Positions 40,557 through 48,777 of a stretch of 64,000 nucleotides of DNA are shown here, one piece after another. Position numbers and translations under genes: made by a program. Within the stretch, counting starts at the first letter, position 1. Each line of letters opens with the position of its first letter. Under the pieces are notes generated by a model. It saw nothing but the letters and a program-made list of their open reading frames with translations, was not told where the DNA came from and did no database searches. This DNA comes from Myxococcota bacterium (GTDB lineage Bacteria; Myxococcota_A; UBA9160; UBA4427), in the NCBI GenBank assembly GCA_041389495.1, contig JAWKRT010000002.1:558001-622000 (forward strand), given 5' to 3'.

Positions 40557-41858
40557 ATGCACGCCGACGACATGATCCTCATCAGCGTGGACGACCACAT
40601 TGCGGAGCCCGCCGACATGTTCGAGCGGCACGTGCCCGCGAAGTACCGCGACCGCGCGCCCGTCGTGAAGGTCGACGCGAACGGGCGCGAGCAGTGGTGG
40701 TACGAGGGCCGGCCGGGTCGCAACCTCGGGCTCAACGCGGCGGCGGGCAAGCCGCGCGAGTACTTCAACACCGATGCGCACCGCTACGACGAGATGCGCC
40801 GCGGCTGCTGGGATCCGGTGGAGCGCGTCCGCGACATGTCGGCGGGCGGCATCCTCGCCGGGCTCAACTTCCCGAACTTCACCGGCTTCGCCGGGCAGGT
40901 GCTGAACCAGGGCCCCGACCCCGACGTGAACGAGGCGATGATCCGCGCCTACAACGACTGGCACATCGACGAGTGGTGCGCGACGGCGCCCGAGCGCTTC
41001 ATCCCGTGCGGCATCCTCCCGCTCTTCGATCCCGAGCGCGCGGCGAAGGAGGTGCGGCGCCTGGCATCGAAGGGCTGCCACGCGGTCACGTACTCCGAGA
41101 ACCCCGAGGCGCTGAACATGCCCTCGATCCACTCGGGCGCGTGGGATCCGCTGTTCGCCGCGTGCTCCGACAGCGGCACGGTGCTCTGCTGCCACATCGG
41201 CTCGTCGTCGAAGAGCGTGTCGACGACCGCGGACGCGCCGCCGTCGGTCGGCATGTCGCTGTCGTCGGCGATGGCGATCTTCACGCTCGGCGACCTGATC
41301 TGGAACGACGTCTGGTGGCGCTTCCCGAACCTGCGCTTCTCGCTCACCGAGGGCGACGTCGGCTGGATCCCGTACTTCCTCTGGCGCGCCGAGCACGTGC
41401 AGAGCCGGCACAGCGGCTGGACGCAGCACCACTTCCCGGACGGGATGAGCCCGACGCAGGTGTTCCTGAAGCACGTGCTGTGCTGCTTCATCGCCGACCC
41501 GATCGGCGTCGAGCTGATGCACCACTTCAACACCGACAACGTGTGCTGGGAGTGCGACTTCCCGCACAGCGACACGAACTGGCCGAACTCGCCCGAGGAG
41601 CTCGCCCGCGTGCTCGCACCGCTCGACGACGCGACGATCCGCAAGATCACGCACGAGAACGCCATGCGGCACTTCCAGTTCGACCCGTTCTCGATCCGCC
41701 CGAAGGAGCGCTGCACGGCGAAGGCGCTCCGCGCCGAGGCCCCGGACGTCGACACCGTGACGCGGGTCGGGCGGCTCGCCGACGAGCGGGACCGCGCCTT
41801 CTTCGCCGAGCTCGCGAGCCGCGGACGCGCCGCGCAGGCGGCGATGGAGGGACGCTAG
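40557..41858 (+). CDS. amidohydrolase family protein (ACMSD-like)
   Basis: A 433-residue TIM-barrel metal hydrolase. ILISVDDHIAEPADMFERHV is the normal start of the amidohydrolase-2 group (metal-binding DxH as D13-H14 here). GCHAVTYSENPEALNMPSIH, CCHIGSS and the NLRFSLTEGDVGWIPYFLWR and DNVCWECDFPHSD segments supply further metal-binding His, Glu and Asp residues. The family includes 2-amino-3-carboxymuconate semialdehyde decarboxylase and many uncharacterised enzymes of aromatic or steroid breakdown. CAGGAGG precedes ATG 40557. It lies between a Rieske oxygenase and an aldehyde oxidoreductase, suggesting a catabolic group; this is inference. Confidence 0.9.
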   Translation: MHADDMILISVDDHIAEPADMFERHVPAKYRDRAPVVKVDANGREQWWYEGRPGRNLGLNAAAGKPREYFNTDAHRYDEMRRGCWDPVERVRDMSAGGILAGLNFPNFTGFAGQVLNQGPDPDVNEAMIRAYNDWHIDEWCATAPERFIPCGILPLFDPERAAKEVRRLASKGCHAVTYSENPEALNMPSIHSGAWDPLFAACSDSGTVLCCHIGSSSKSVSTTADAPPSVGMSLSSAMAIFTLGDLIWNDVWWRFPNLRFSLTEGDVGWIPYFLWRAEHVQSRHSGWTQHHFPDGMSPTQVFLKHVLCCFIADPIGVELMHHFNTDNVCWECDFPHSDTNWPNSPEELARVLAPLDDATIRKITHENAMRHFQFDPFSIRPKERCTAKALRAEAPDVDTVTRVGRLADERDRAFFAELASRGRAAQAAMEGR

Positions 41859-41894
41859 CCGGACGGGGTGTGTCCGCGGGTCCCTGGGTCGGTC

Positions 41895-41900
41895 TAGAAT
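41895..41900 (+). promoter_or_regulatory. -10-like TAGAAT for the aldehyde oxidoreductase operon
   Basis: TAGAAT is followed by GCCGCC and ends 24 nt before ATG 41925, with AAGGAGGG in between. It is one of the best matches to TATAAT in the window. Confidence 0.45.
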
Positions 41901-41924
41901 GCCGCCCCACCAAGGAGGGACCCC

Positions 41925-43937
41925 ATGCCCCGCTACGGAACGCACGGCCGCGTGCTGATCGCGGACCTCACGACGAAGACGACGCGCATCGACGAGATCG
42001 ACGAGTCCGTCTACCGGCAGTTCCTGGGTGGCTACGGCCTGGGCGCCTATCTCATGTGGAAGCACTACCCGGCGGGCGCCGACGCGCTCGCGCCCGAGGC
42101 GTGCTTCGCGATCGTGTCGGGCCTGCTCACGGGCGCGCGCACGCCGTTCTCGGGGCGCATCCAGATCGTCGCGAAGTCGCCGCTCACGGGGACGTGGGCC
42201 GACTCGAACTCGGGCGGCTCGGTCGCGAGCCAGCTGCGACGCGCGGGCTACGACGGCCTCGTCGTGACGGGGCGCGCGAGCGAGCCGACGGTGCTCGTCG
42301 TGCGCGACGGCGACGTGCGCTTCGAGCCGGCGGGCGAGCTGTGGGGACAGGAGATCCCGCCCGTCTTCGACGCGCTGCGCGAGCGCTACGGCAGCCAGTC
42401 CGAAGTGGGCGTCAGCGCGATCGGCCCGGCCGGCGAGCACCAGGCGCGCATCGCGAGCGTCATGAACGACCGCTACCACGCGTTCGGTCGCCAGGGCCTC
42501 GGTGCGGTCTACGGCGCGAAGAACCTGAAGGCGATCGTCGTGCACGGCTCGGGCGAGGTCCCGGTCGCCGACCCGGCGCGCTTCCGCAATCTCTGCCAGT
42601 CGATCACGAAGGAGTACAAGTCCGATCTCTCGTGGCTGACGCGCTTCATGGTGTGGATGACGAAGCCCAAGCCGATGCTCGGCTGGATGTACCGCGCGAT
42701 GGCGCGCTTCGGCATCAAGGTCGAGGCGCCGCAGAAGGCGATGCGCCAGCTCTGGTCGGATCGCGGGACGACGGGCGCGGTGGCGCTCAGCATCGAGAAC
42801 GGCGACGGCCCGGTGAAGAACTGGAAGGGCGTCGGCTCGCGCGACTTCCCGCTCGCCACGAAGAGCATCAAGCTCGACGGCGACACGGTGGCCAAGTACA
42901 TCACGAAGAAGCTCTCGTGCGGCGACTGCCCGGCGCCCTGCAAGGGCATCGTCGCGGTCAAGAGCCGCGGCCTGTCCGACGTGCGCCGCCCCGACTACGA
43001 GACGATCGCCGGCTTCGGCGCGGCGATCCTCAACGACGACATCGAGATCGTCACGGCGTGCCACGACGCCTGCAACCGCTTCGGCCTCGACGCGGTGAGC
43101 GCGAGCGCGACGCTCGCGTGGGTCTGCGAGGCGGTCGAGGAAGGGATCCTCGCGCCGGCCGACCTCGACGGCATCGACATGCGCTGGGGCAACGGCGAGG
43201 GCGCGCTCGCGCTCACGATCAAGATGGGCAAGAACGAGGGCTGCGGGACGTGGCTGCGACACGGCCTCGCGCGCGCGTCCGAGCACGTCGGCAAGGGGAG
43301 CGAGCGTTTCGCCGTGCACGTGCACGGACAGGAGCCCGCCTATCACGACTCGCGCTTCACCTCGCTCATGGGCGTGAGCTACATCGCCGACCCGACGCCC
43401 GGCCGCCACACGACGGGCACGGGCTCGTGGCGCGAGACGTTCAACGTGGGCTTCCCGATCCCGAACGCGATCGACGAGAAGGAGATCGCGATCTCGTGGA
43501 AGTCGACGGAGAACAAGGGCAAGGCGCAGGCGCACTTCAGCAACGCGCACCAGGTGATGAACGGCCTCGGCCTGTGCCTGTTCACGAACATGACGGGCGG
43601 GCTGCCGTGGCTCGACCTCACGAACGCGCTCACGGGCTGGGACCTCGACGCGAAGGAGCTGCTGCGCTGCGGCGAGCGCATCCAGAACCTGCGCGCCGCG
43701 TTCAACCTGCGCGAGGGCATCGCGCCCGGCGACTTCAAGCCGCACCCGCGCATGCTGGGCGAGGGCGACGGCCTGCTCGACGACGGGCCGCTGCGCGGCG
43801 TGAAGGTCCCGCTCGATCAGCTCAAGCGCGACTACTACGCGGCCATGCACTGGAACCCGGCGACCGGGCGCATCGAGCGCGCGCACGCGCAGGCGCTCGG
43901 CATCGACGGCCTGCTCGCGGGGTATCTCGACGCATGA
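41925..43937 (+). CDS. aldehyde:ferredoxin oxidoreductase family protein (tungsto/molybdo-bispterin enzyme)
   Basis: A 670-residue enzyme of the AOR family that oxidises aldehydes to acids, passing electrons to ferredoxin. The N-terminal domain opens YGTHGRVLIADLTTKTTRID and has FLGGYGLGAYLMWK and RTPFSGRIQIVAKSPLTGTW. GEHQARIASVMNDRYHAFGR carries pterin contacts. The [4Fe-4S] cluster ligands are C332, C335 and C339 (CGDCPAPCKG), with a fourth Cys further on (GLGLCLFTN, about 560). No signal peptide, so cytoplasmic. Its stop overlaps the start of a MoaD-like gene (ATGA). Such enzymes are common in anaerobes; here the neighbours include an oxygenase. The metal (W or Mo) and substrate are unknown. 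Confidence 0.94.
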   Translation: MPRYGTHGRVLIADLTTKTTRIDEIDESVYRQFLGGYGLGAYLMWKHYPAGADALAPEACFAIVSGLLTGARTPFSGRIQIVAKSPLTGTWADSNSGGSVASQLRRAGYDGLVVTGRASEPTVLVVRDGDVRFEPAGELWGQEIPPVFDALRERYGSQSEVGVSAIGPAGEHQARIASVMNDRYHAFGRQGLGAVYGAKNLKAIVVHGSGEVPVADPARFRNLCQSITKEYKSDLSWLTRFMVWMTKPKPMLGWMYRAMARFGIKVEAPQKAMRQLWSDRGTTGAVALSIENGDGPVKNWKGVGSRDFPLATKSIKLDGDTVAKYITKKLSCGDCPAPCKGIVAVKSRGLSDVRRPDYETIAGFGAAILNDDIEIVTACHDACNRFGLDAVSASATLAWVCEAVEEGILAPADLDGIDMRWGNGEGALALTIKMGKNEGCGTWLRHGLARASEHVGKGSERFAVHVHGQEPAYHDSRFTSLMGVSYIADPTPGRHTTGTGSWRETFNVGFPIPNAIDEKEIAISWKSTENKGKAQAHFSNAHQVMNGLGLCLFTNMTGGLPWLDLTNALTGWDLDAKELLRCGERIQNLRAAFNLREGIAPGDFKPHPRMLGEGDGLLDDGPLRGVKVPLDQLKRDYYAAMHWNPATGRIERAHAQALGIDGLLAGYLDA

Positions 43938-44260
43938 GCCTGCGCGAGCGCGTGCAGCGCTGGATCGGCGGCGACTCCGAGACGGGGCCGCGCGTGCGCG
44001 TCGTCGTCAAGGGGCGGATCGGCGAAGGCTGGTTCGACGTCGATCGCTGGATCGCGCTGCCCGAGGGCGCGACGCTCGGCACGCTCATCGCCGAGGCCGA
44101 CCGCCAGGGTCTCGCGCTCACGCAGGCGATCGCCGACAGCCCGCACCTGCGCCACACGCTGATGTGGAACGGGCAGCGCGCGCCCGTCGACGAGAGCCTC
44201 GAGCGCGCGATGGGCGACGGCGACGAGATCTACCTGCTCGGTCCGGTCGCCGGCGGCTGA
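43934..44260 (+). CDS. MoaD/ThiS-like sulfur carrier protein
   Basis: A 108-residue protein with a beta-grasp pattern: RVRVVVKGRIGEGWFDVDRW, then TLGTLIAEADRQGLALTQAI and a final DGDEIYLLGPVAGG. The last residues are a free Gly-Gly at the very C-terminus, the feature that is adenylated and thiocarboxylated in MoaD and ThiS. It overlaps the AOR gene by 4 bp, so they are coupled. MoaD-type proteins supply sulfur for the dithiolene of molybdopterin and tungstopterin, so this is probably a dedicated or extra sulfur carrier for the AOR cofactor. It is longer than usual MoaD (about 80), with about 20 extra N-terminal residues. Confidence 0.85.
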   Translation: MSLRERVQRWIGGDSETGPRVRVVVKGRIGEGWFDVDRWIALPEGATLGTLIAEADRQGLALTQAIADSPHLRHTLMWNGQRAPVDESLERAMGDGDEIYLLGPVAGG

Positions 44261-44277
44261 GCGCGCGGACCGCGCGC
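44261..44277 (+). terminator. 7-bp hairpin directly after the MoaD-like gene
   Basis: GCGCGCG (44261-44267) and CGCGCGC (44271-44277) flank a GAC loop directly after the TGA stop. It may terminate or attenuate transcription between the AOR/MoaD pair and the membrane-protein gene. Confidence 0.42.
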
Positions 44278-44319
44278 ATCCGCGACGCCCGCGCCGACGG
44301 TGCGACAGGAGGAGCCCGG

Positions 44320-44703
44320 TTGGAGACCCGTCTCTACTTCGTGCTCGGCGATCTCGCCGCGAACGTCGTGGCGGGCGCGCTCGTCGGCGCGCTCTGCGCG
44401 GCGCTCTTCGGCCCGGCCTGGAACATGTGGATCGCGATGGTCGTCGGCATGGCGCTCGGCATGGTCGTCGTGCTGCCGGTGGCGCTCCCGATGGGTGCGC
44501 TCTTCGGCGCGATGGAGGTGATGGTGCCGGCGATGACGACGGGCATGGTCGCGGGCATGGTCGTCTCCATGGCGGCGGCGATGGAGCCGGTCGGCGTCGC
44601 GCGCGGCGTCGAGCTCGGCGTGGTGTGCGGCGTCGGCACGCTCGTCGCCTGCTACGTCGCGAACGCGATCCTCCGCGGGAGGGCCTCGCGATGGACGTCG
44701 TGA
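44320..44703 (+). CDS. small Met- and Gly-rich membrane protein of unknown function
   Basis: A 127-residue protein made almost wholly of three or four membrane helices (YFVLGDLAANVVAGALVGAL, MWIAMVVGMALGMVVVLPVA, MVPAMTTGMVAGMVVSMAAA and the last near 100-120). About 15 of its residues are Met. The TTG start at 44320 has AGGAGG eight nt upstream, and no ATG or GTG fits better. It overlaps the following methyltransferase by 13 bp, so the two are coupled. Met-rich helices with conserved Gly recall metal or copper transport proteins or mercury-type membrane proteins, but I do not recognise a family. Function unknown. Confidence 0.68.
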   Translation: METRLYFVLGDLAANVVAGALVGALCAALFGPAWNMWIAMVVGMALGMVVVLPVALPMGALFGAMEVMVPAMTTGMVAGMVVSMAAAMEPVGVARGVELGVVCGVGTLVACYVANAILRGRASRWTS

Positions 44704-45296
44704 CGCAGAAGAAGTGGGACCGCGCGGCGCGCAACTTCGACCTGATGGCGGGCTACGGGCCCGAGAGGCGCTGGGAGCCGTACAAGCGCGAGCTGTTCGC
44801 GAGGATGGGCGAGGGCCGCATCCTCTTCCTCGCGGTCGGCACCGGGCTCGACGTCCGCTTCTTCCCCGAAGGCCGCGACATCGTCGGCATCGACATCAGC
44901 GAGCGCATGCTCGAGAAGGCGCGGCCGCGCGTCGAGGCCTACCCGGGCTCGATGGAGCTGCGCCAGGTGGACGTGCACGACATGCCGTTCGCCGAGGGCG
45001 AGTTCGACCAGGTGTTCACGTCGTGCACGTTCTGCTCGGTGCCGCGGCCGGTCGACGGGCTGCGCGCGCTGCACCGCGTGCTGCGCCCGGGCGGCGAGCT
45101 CCACATGTTCGAGCACACCGGCAGCCGCTACTTCCCGTTCAACGTGATGATGAACGTGATGACGCCGCTCTCGCGCAAGGCCGGCCCCGAGATGAACCGC
45201 ACCACGGTCGAGAACGTGAAGGCCGCGGGCTTCCGCCTCACGAAGGTGACGCACGTCTTCCTCGACGTGGTCAAGACGATCTCGGCGGCACGCTAG
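44691..45296 (+). CDS. SAM-dependent methyltransferase, class I (UbiE/phospholipid-methyltransferase-like)
   Basis: A 201-residue methyltransferase. The SAM-binding motif I is ILFLAVGTGLDVRFFP, motif post-I is VGIDISERMLEKARPR, and the acidic loop DVHDMPFAEGEFDQVFTSCT with LHRVLRPGGELHMFEH completes the fold. The motif order is close to UbiE and to phosphatidylethanolamine N-methyltransferases. It overlaps the membrane-protein gene and could modify a lipid or metal compound. It ends 26 bp inside the convergent MMPL gene, so the two coding regions overlap at their 3' ends. The substrate is unknown. Confidence 0.88.
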   Translation: MDVVTQKKWDRAARNFDLMAGYGPERRWEPYKRELFARMGEGRILFLAVGTGLDVRFFPEGRDIVGIDISERMLEKARPRVEAYPGSMELRQVDVHDMPFAEGEFDQVFTSCTFCSVPRPVDGLRALHRVLRPGGELHMFEHTGSRYFPFNVMMNVMTPLSRKAGPEMNRTTVENVKAAGFRLTKVTHVFLDVVKTISAAR

Positions 45297-47619
45297 GCGC
45301 CGCGCCCGCCGCGGGCGGCCGGCTCCCGACCACGCCCGGCAGCACGAGCAGGTCGGCGAGCAGCGACGCGCCGATCGCCACGCCCGTCACGAGCCCGAAG
45401 CTCGACAGGCTCTTCCACGGCACGAGGAAGAGCACGAGGAAGCCCGCCGCGAGCGCGCCCGCCGTCGTGAAGAGCGCGCGCCCGACCTCGCGCAGCGACG
45501 CGTCCATCGCGTGCTCGCGCGCGAGCCCGTGCGCCCGGAAGCGCTGGTAGCCGGCGAGCAGGTGCAGCGCCTCGTCGACGCCGAGCCCGAGCAGCACGGA
45601 CGCGACCATCGCGGTGCCCATGTCGAGCGGGATGCCGAGGAAGCCCATCGCGCCGAGCGTGAGCACGACGGGGAGCGTCGTCGGGACCATCGCGAGCAGC
45701 GCGAGGCGGAGCGAGCGCAGGCACAGCGCCGTCAGCGCGAACACCATCGCGAGCGCCTGTCCGAAGCTCCCGATCTGCGTGTCGCGGATCTCGTCGATCA
45801 TGCGGCTCACGACGGCGAGCGGGCCCGTGACGACGACGCGCGATCCCGCCGGCGCGGCGGCGCGCGCCTCGCGCTCGACGTTCGCGACGAGGTCGCGGAG
45901 CGCGTCCTGCGGGAGCTTCTCGCCCTGGAACGAGACGCGCAGCGCGGCGCCGCGCGCGTCGGTCGCGGGCGCCGCGAACAGCGCGACCTGCGCCGGCTGC
46001 TCGGCGCGCATCAGGCGGAAGAGCTGCGCGGGGCGCCGCGAGTCGGCGCCGTCGGCCGCGACGTCGAGCGGCGGGCCGGGAACGAGCGCCGCGAGCTCGC
46101 GCAGCGGCGCGAGCACGGAGAGCGCGCGGTCGAGCCCGTTCGCGCGCGCGAGGCCCTCGATGCGCGCGACGGCGCGGAGCGCATCGAGCGACGTCGGCTC
46201 CGTGCCGGGGGGGAGCTCGAGCGCGACCTCGAGCGTGTCGCCGCCGCGCAGCGCGGCGGCTTCGCGCGCCCAGCGCACCACCTGGCTCTGCTCGCCGTAG
46301 AGCTCCTCGAAGCTCGCGTCGATCGAGAGGCGCGCGATGCCGAAGCCGCCCACCACGGTGAGCGCGGCCGCCGCGAGCAGGATGCGCGCGCGCCCGCGCG
46401 CGACGTGGTCGGCGATCGCACCGACCACGCGGCTCCACGCGGCGTGCGAGCGCGGCACGGCGACGAGCCGCGCCGGGACGCGCACGAGCGCGATCGGGAG
46501 CAGGAAGAACGTCGCGGCGAAGGCCGCGATCACGCCGAAGGCCGCGACCCAGCCGAAGCGCACGAGGCTCTCGAGGCCGCTCGCCGAGAACGACGCGAAG
46601 CCCGCGGCCGTCGTGAGCGCCGTGTAGAAGGCGGGTCGCCCGACCTCGGCGAGCGCGCGCAGCGCGACGCGCTCGCGGCCCGCGCGGTCGCCCGGGGCAC
46701 CGCCCGGGCCGTCTTCCTCCTCCGCGCACATCTCCGCGTACGTCGTGACGACGTGGATGCCGTAGCAGACGCCGATCGTGAGCATGAGCGGCGGCAGCAC
46801 CTGGAAGAAGCTCGTGCGCGGCCAGCCGAGCCACCCCTGGAGCCCCACCGTCCACACGAGCGCGAGCCCCGCCGTCGCGAGCGCGAGCACGGACGGCACG
46901 AGCGAACGGAACGCGACGAGGAGGATGACGCCGACGAGCACGACGATCGCCGGCACGAGCCGCTGCACCTGGTGGTCGAGCTCGCGTCCCGCGACCACGA
47001 ACTCGACCGGGCCGCCGACGAGCGCGAAGCGGTGCCCCCGCGCCTCGAAGCGCGCGAGCGCGGCGCGCGCGCCGTCGACCGCGCGCTCGGCCGTCGCGCC
47101 CGACGAGTCGGCGAGCTCGACGACGAGCGCGCCCGCGCGCCCGTCGGCCGACACGATCTGCCCCTCCCAGACGGGGTCGCGCACCGCGCGCGCGGCGAGG
47201 GCCTCGAGGTCCGGTGCGGGCGTGCCGCCGGGCGCGAGGCGACGCGCGCGCGGCAGGTCGAACAGCTCGGGCGCGAGGAGTGGCGTCGTCGCCGGGCCCT
47301 CGACGCGCGAGACGCCCGGGAGCGCGGCGATCTCCTCCGCGAGGTCGTGGGCCATGGCGAGCGCGCCGGCGTCGAACACGCTCTCGCACGGCGCGCCGTC
47401 GCCGCAGCGGTAGACGATCGCGAACGGAACGCCGCCGCCGAAGCGCGTCGTCACCTCCTCGAGGTCGCGCACGACGGGATGGCCGGCGCCGAGGAAGGCG
47501 CGATAGCCCGAATCGGTCCCGACGCGCAGCGCGCCCGCGCCGAGCGCGGCGGTCGCGAGCGCGGCGACGAGCAGCACGCGCAGCGGCGCGCGCAGGCAGA
47601 GCGAGGCGAGGCGGTCCAT
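45271..47619 (-). CDS. RND-superfamily lipid exporter (MMPL/HAE3-like)
   Basis: A 782-residue membrane protein with two repeats of one helix, a large extracytoplasmic loop and five helices. The first five-helix bundle is at about 210-370 (LVPAIVVLVGVILLVAFRSL, then FFQVLPPLMLTIGVCYGIHV), the second near 620-770 (IGSFGQALAMVFALTALCLR, then GTAMVASVLLGLGVDEALHL). The GxxxDE/H-type motifs fit the sterol-sensing RND branch that includes MMPL and hopanoid transporters (HpnN-like). It follows the lipid-biosynthesis operon after 39 bp on the same strand and probably exports or traffics its product. The 3' end overlaps the methyltransferase gene by 26 bp. Confidence 0.9.
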   Translation of the reverse strand: MDRLASLCLRAPLRVLLVAALATAALGAGALRVGTDSGYRAFLGAGHPVVRDLEEVTTRFGGGVPFAIVYRCGDGAPCESVFDAGALAMAHDLAEEIAALPGVSRVEGPATTPLLAPELFDLPRARRLAPGGTPAPDLEALAARAVRDPVWEGQIVSADGRAGALVVELADSSGATAERAVDGARAALARFEARGHRFALVGGPVEFVVAGRELDHQVQRLVPAIVVLVGVILLVAFRSLVPSVLALATAGLALVWTVGLQGWLGWPRTSFFQVLPPLMLTIGVCYGIHVVTTYAEMCAEEEDGPGGAPGDRAGRERVALRALAEVGRPAFYTALTTAAGFASFSASGLESLVRFGWVAAFGVIAAFAATFFLLPIALVRVPARLVAVPRSHAAWSRVVGAIADHVARGRARILLAAAALTVVGGFGIARLSIDASFEELYGEQSQVVRWAREAAALRGGDTLEVALELPPGTEPTSLDALRAVARIEGLARANGLDRALSVLAPLRELAALVPGPPLDVAADGADSRRPAQLFRLMRAEQPAQVALFAAPATDARGAALRVSFQGEKLPQDALRDLVANVEREARAAAPAGSRVVVTGPLAVVSRMIDEIRDTQIGSFGQALAMVFALTALCLRSLRLALLAMVPTTLPVVLTLGAMGFLGIPLDMGTAMVASVLLGLGVDEALHLLAGYQRFRAHGLAREHAMDASLREVGRALFTTAGALAAGFLVLFLVPWKSLSSFGLVTGVAIGASLLADLLVLPGVVGSRPPAAGAAPSVPPRSS

Positions 47620-47658
47620 GCGGATGTCGTGGCTCCCGGGGCTCGCGCGCGCCCGATG

Positions 47659-48777
47659 CTAGGTGACCCGGCGCGGCTCGGGGGCCCCTTCGTCGGCGCG
47701 GCGCCCGCGCGAGGCCGGCGGCTCGCCCGCGGCGAGCCGGAGCAGCGCGCCGAACGCCGGCGGCGCCGCCGCGAGCAGCGCGAAGGCCGCGCGCCGCGCG
47801 CGCGGGTGCGCGACGCCCGTCGCGAGCAGCGCGGCGAAGCCCCGGTGCACGCGCGTGAGCCGGCGCCAGTCGGCCTCGTAGCGCGCGAGCGGCGCGCCCT
47901 CGGCGATCGTTCGCGCGAGCGCGCGCGCGCACGCGAGCCCGACCGTGATGCCCTCGCCCGTGACCGCGTCCGTGTAGCCCGCCGCGTCGCCGACGAGCGC
48001 GATGCCCGGCGCCGTGCGCGCGCGCGCGCCCTGCCAGAACGGGCCCGCGCCGCGCACGGTCGAGACGCGTTCCGCGTCGGCGAGGCGCCGGGCGAGGGCG
48101 GGGAAGCGCGCGAGGTGCGCGTCGTAGCTCCCGCCGTCGCCGCGCCAGAGGAGCGCGACGCCGACCTCGTCGGCCGCGACGGGCGTCACGTACGCCTCGA
48201 TGCCCTCGCCCCAGTGCACCTCGACGAGGTCGCTCCACGGCGCGACGCGGAAGTGGCGGCGCATCCCGAACCGGCGCCGCCGCGCGGGTGGCGACGCGAG
48301 CCCCGCGCGCGCGCGCACGCGGCTCGCGAGCCCGTCGGCGCCGACGAGCACGCGCGCGCGGAGCTCGCCCTCCGAGGTCGTCGCGCGCACGCCCGCGGCG
48401 TCGGCGTCGAACGACTCGAGCGCACAGCCGAAGCGCACGTCGACGCCCGCGCGCGCGGCGGCGTCGAGCAGCGCGCGCGAGAGCGCGGTGCGGCGGACGC
48501 CGAGCCCGGGCCCGCTGCGGAACGCGCCGGTGAGCGTGCGCGCGCCGTCGACGAAGCGCACGCCCCGGAAGCGCGCGGCGGGCAGCGCGGGGAGCGCGAC
48601 GCCGAGCGCGTCGAGCGCGCGCACGCCGGCGGGCATGATCCCTTCGCCGCAGGCCTTGTCGAGCGGCGGCGCGCGGCGCTCGACGACGAGCGCGCGCGCG
48701 CCGCGGCGCGCGAGCTCGATCGCGGTGGCGAGACCGACGGGGCCCGCGCCGACGACGAGCGCGTCAAGCGCGCGCAC
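47659..48777 (-). CDS. FAD-dependent oxidoreductase, geranylgeranyl-reductase/PHBH-like
   Basis: A 372-residue flavoprotein. The FAD dinucleotide-binding motif is DALVVGAGPVGLATAIELAR. The segment LDKACGEGIMPAGVRALDAL is the geranylgeranyl reductase signature (CGEG/GxxP), and IALVGDAAGYTDAVTGEGI is the second FAD motif. It overlaps the FAAL gene by 14 bp. In known type III PKS clusters, a flavin enzyme of this type (SrsC-like) hydroxylates the resorcinol ring to a quinone; geranylgeranyl-reductase-like members may instead reduce double bonds. I favour an oxygenation or reduction step on the polyketide lipid. GTG start 48777. Confidence 0.86.
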   Translation of the reverse strand: MRALDALVVGAGPVGLATAIELARRGARALVVERRAPPLDKACGEGIMPAGVRALDALGVALPALPAARFRGVRFVDGARTLTGAFRSGPGLGVRRTALSRALLDAAARAGVDVRFGCALESFDADAAGVRATTSEGELRARVLVGADGLASRVRARAGLASPPARRRRFGMRRHFRVAPWSDLVEVHWGEGIEAYVTPVAADEVGVALLWRGDGGSYDAHLARFPALARRLADAERVSTVRGAGPFWQGARARTAPGIALVGDAAGYTDAVTGEGITVGLACARALARTIAEGAPLARYEADWRRLTRVHRGFAALLATGVAHPRARRAAFALLAAAPPAFGALLRLAAGEPPASRGRRADEGAPEPRRVT

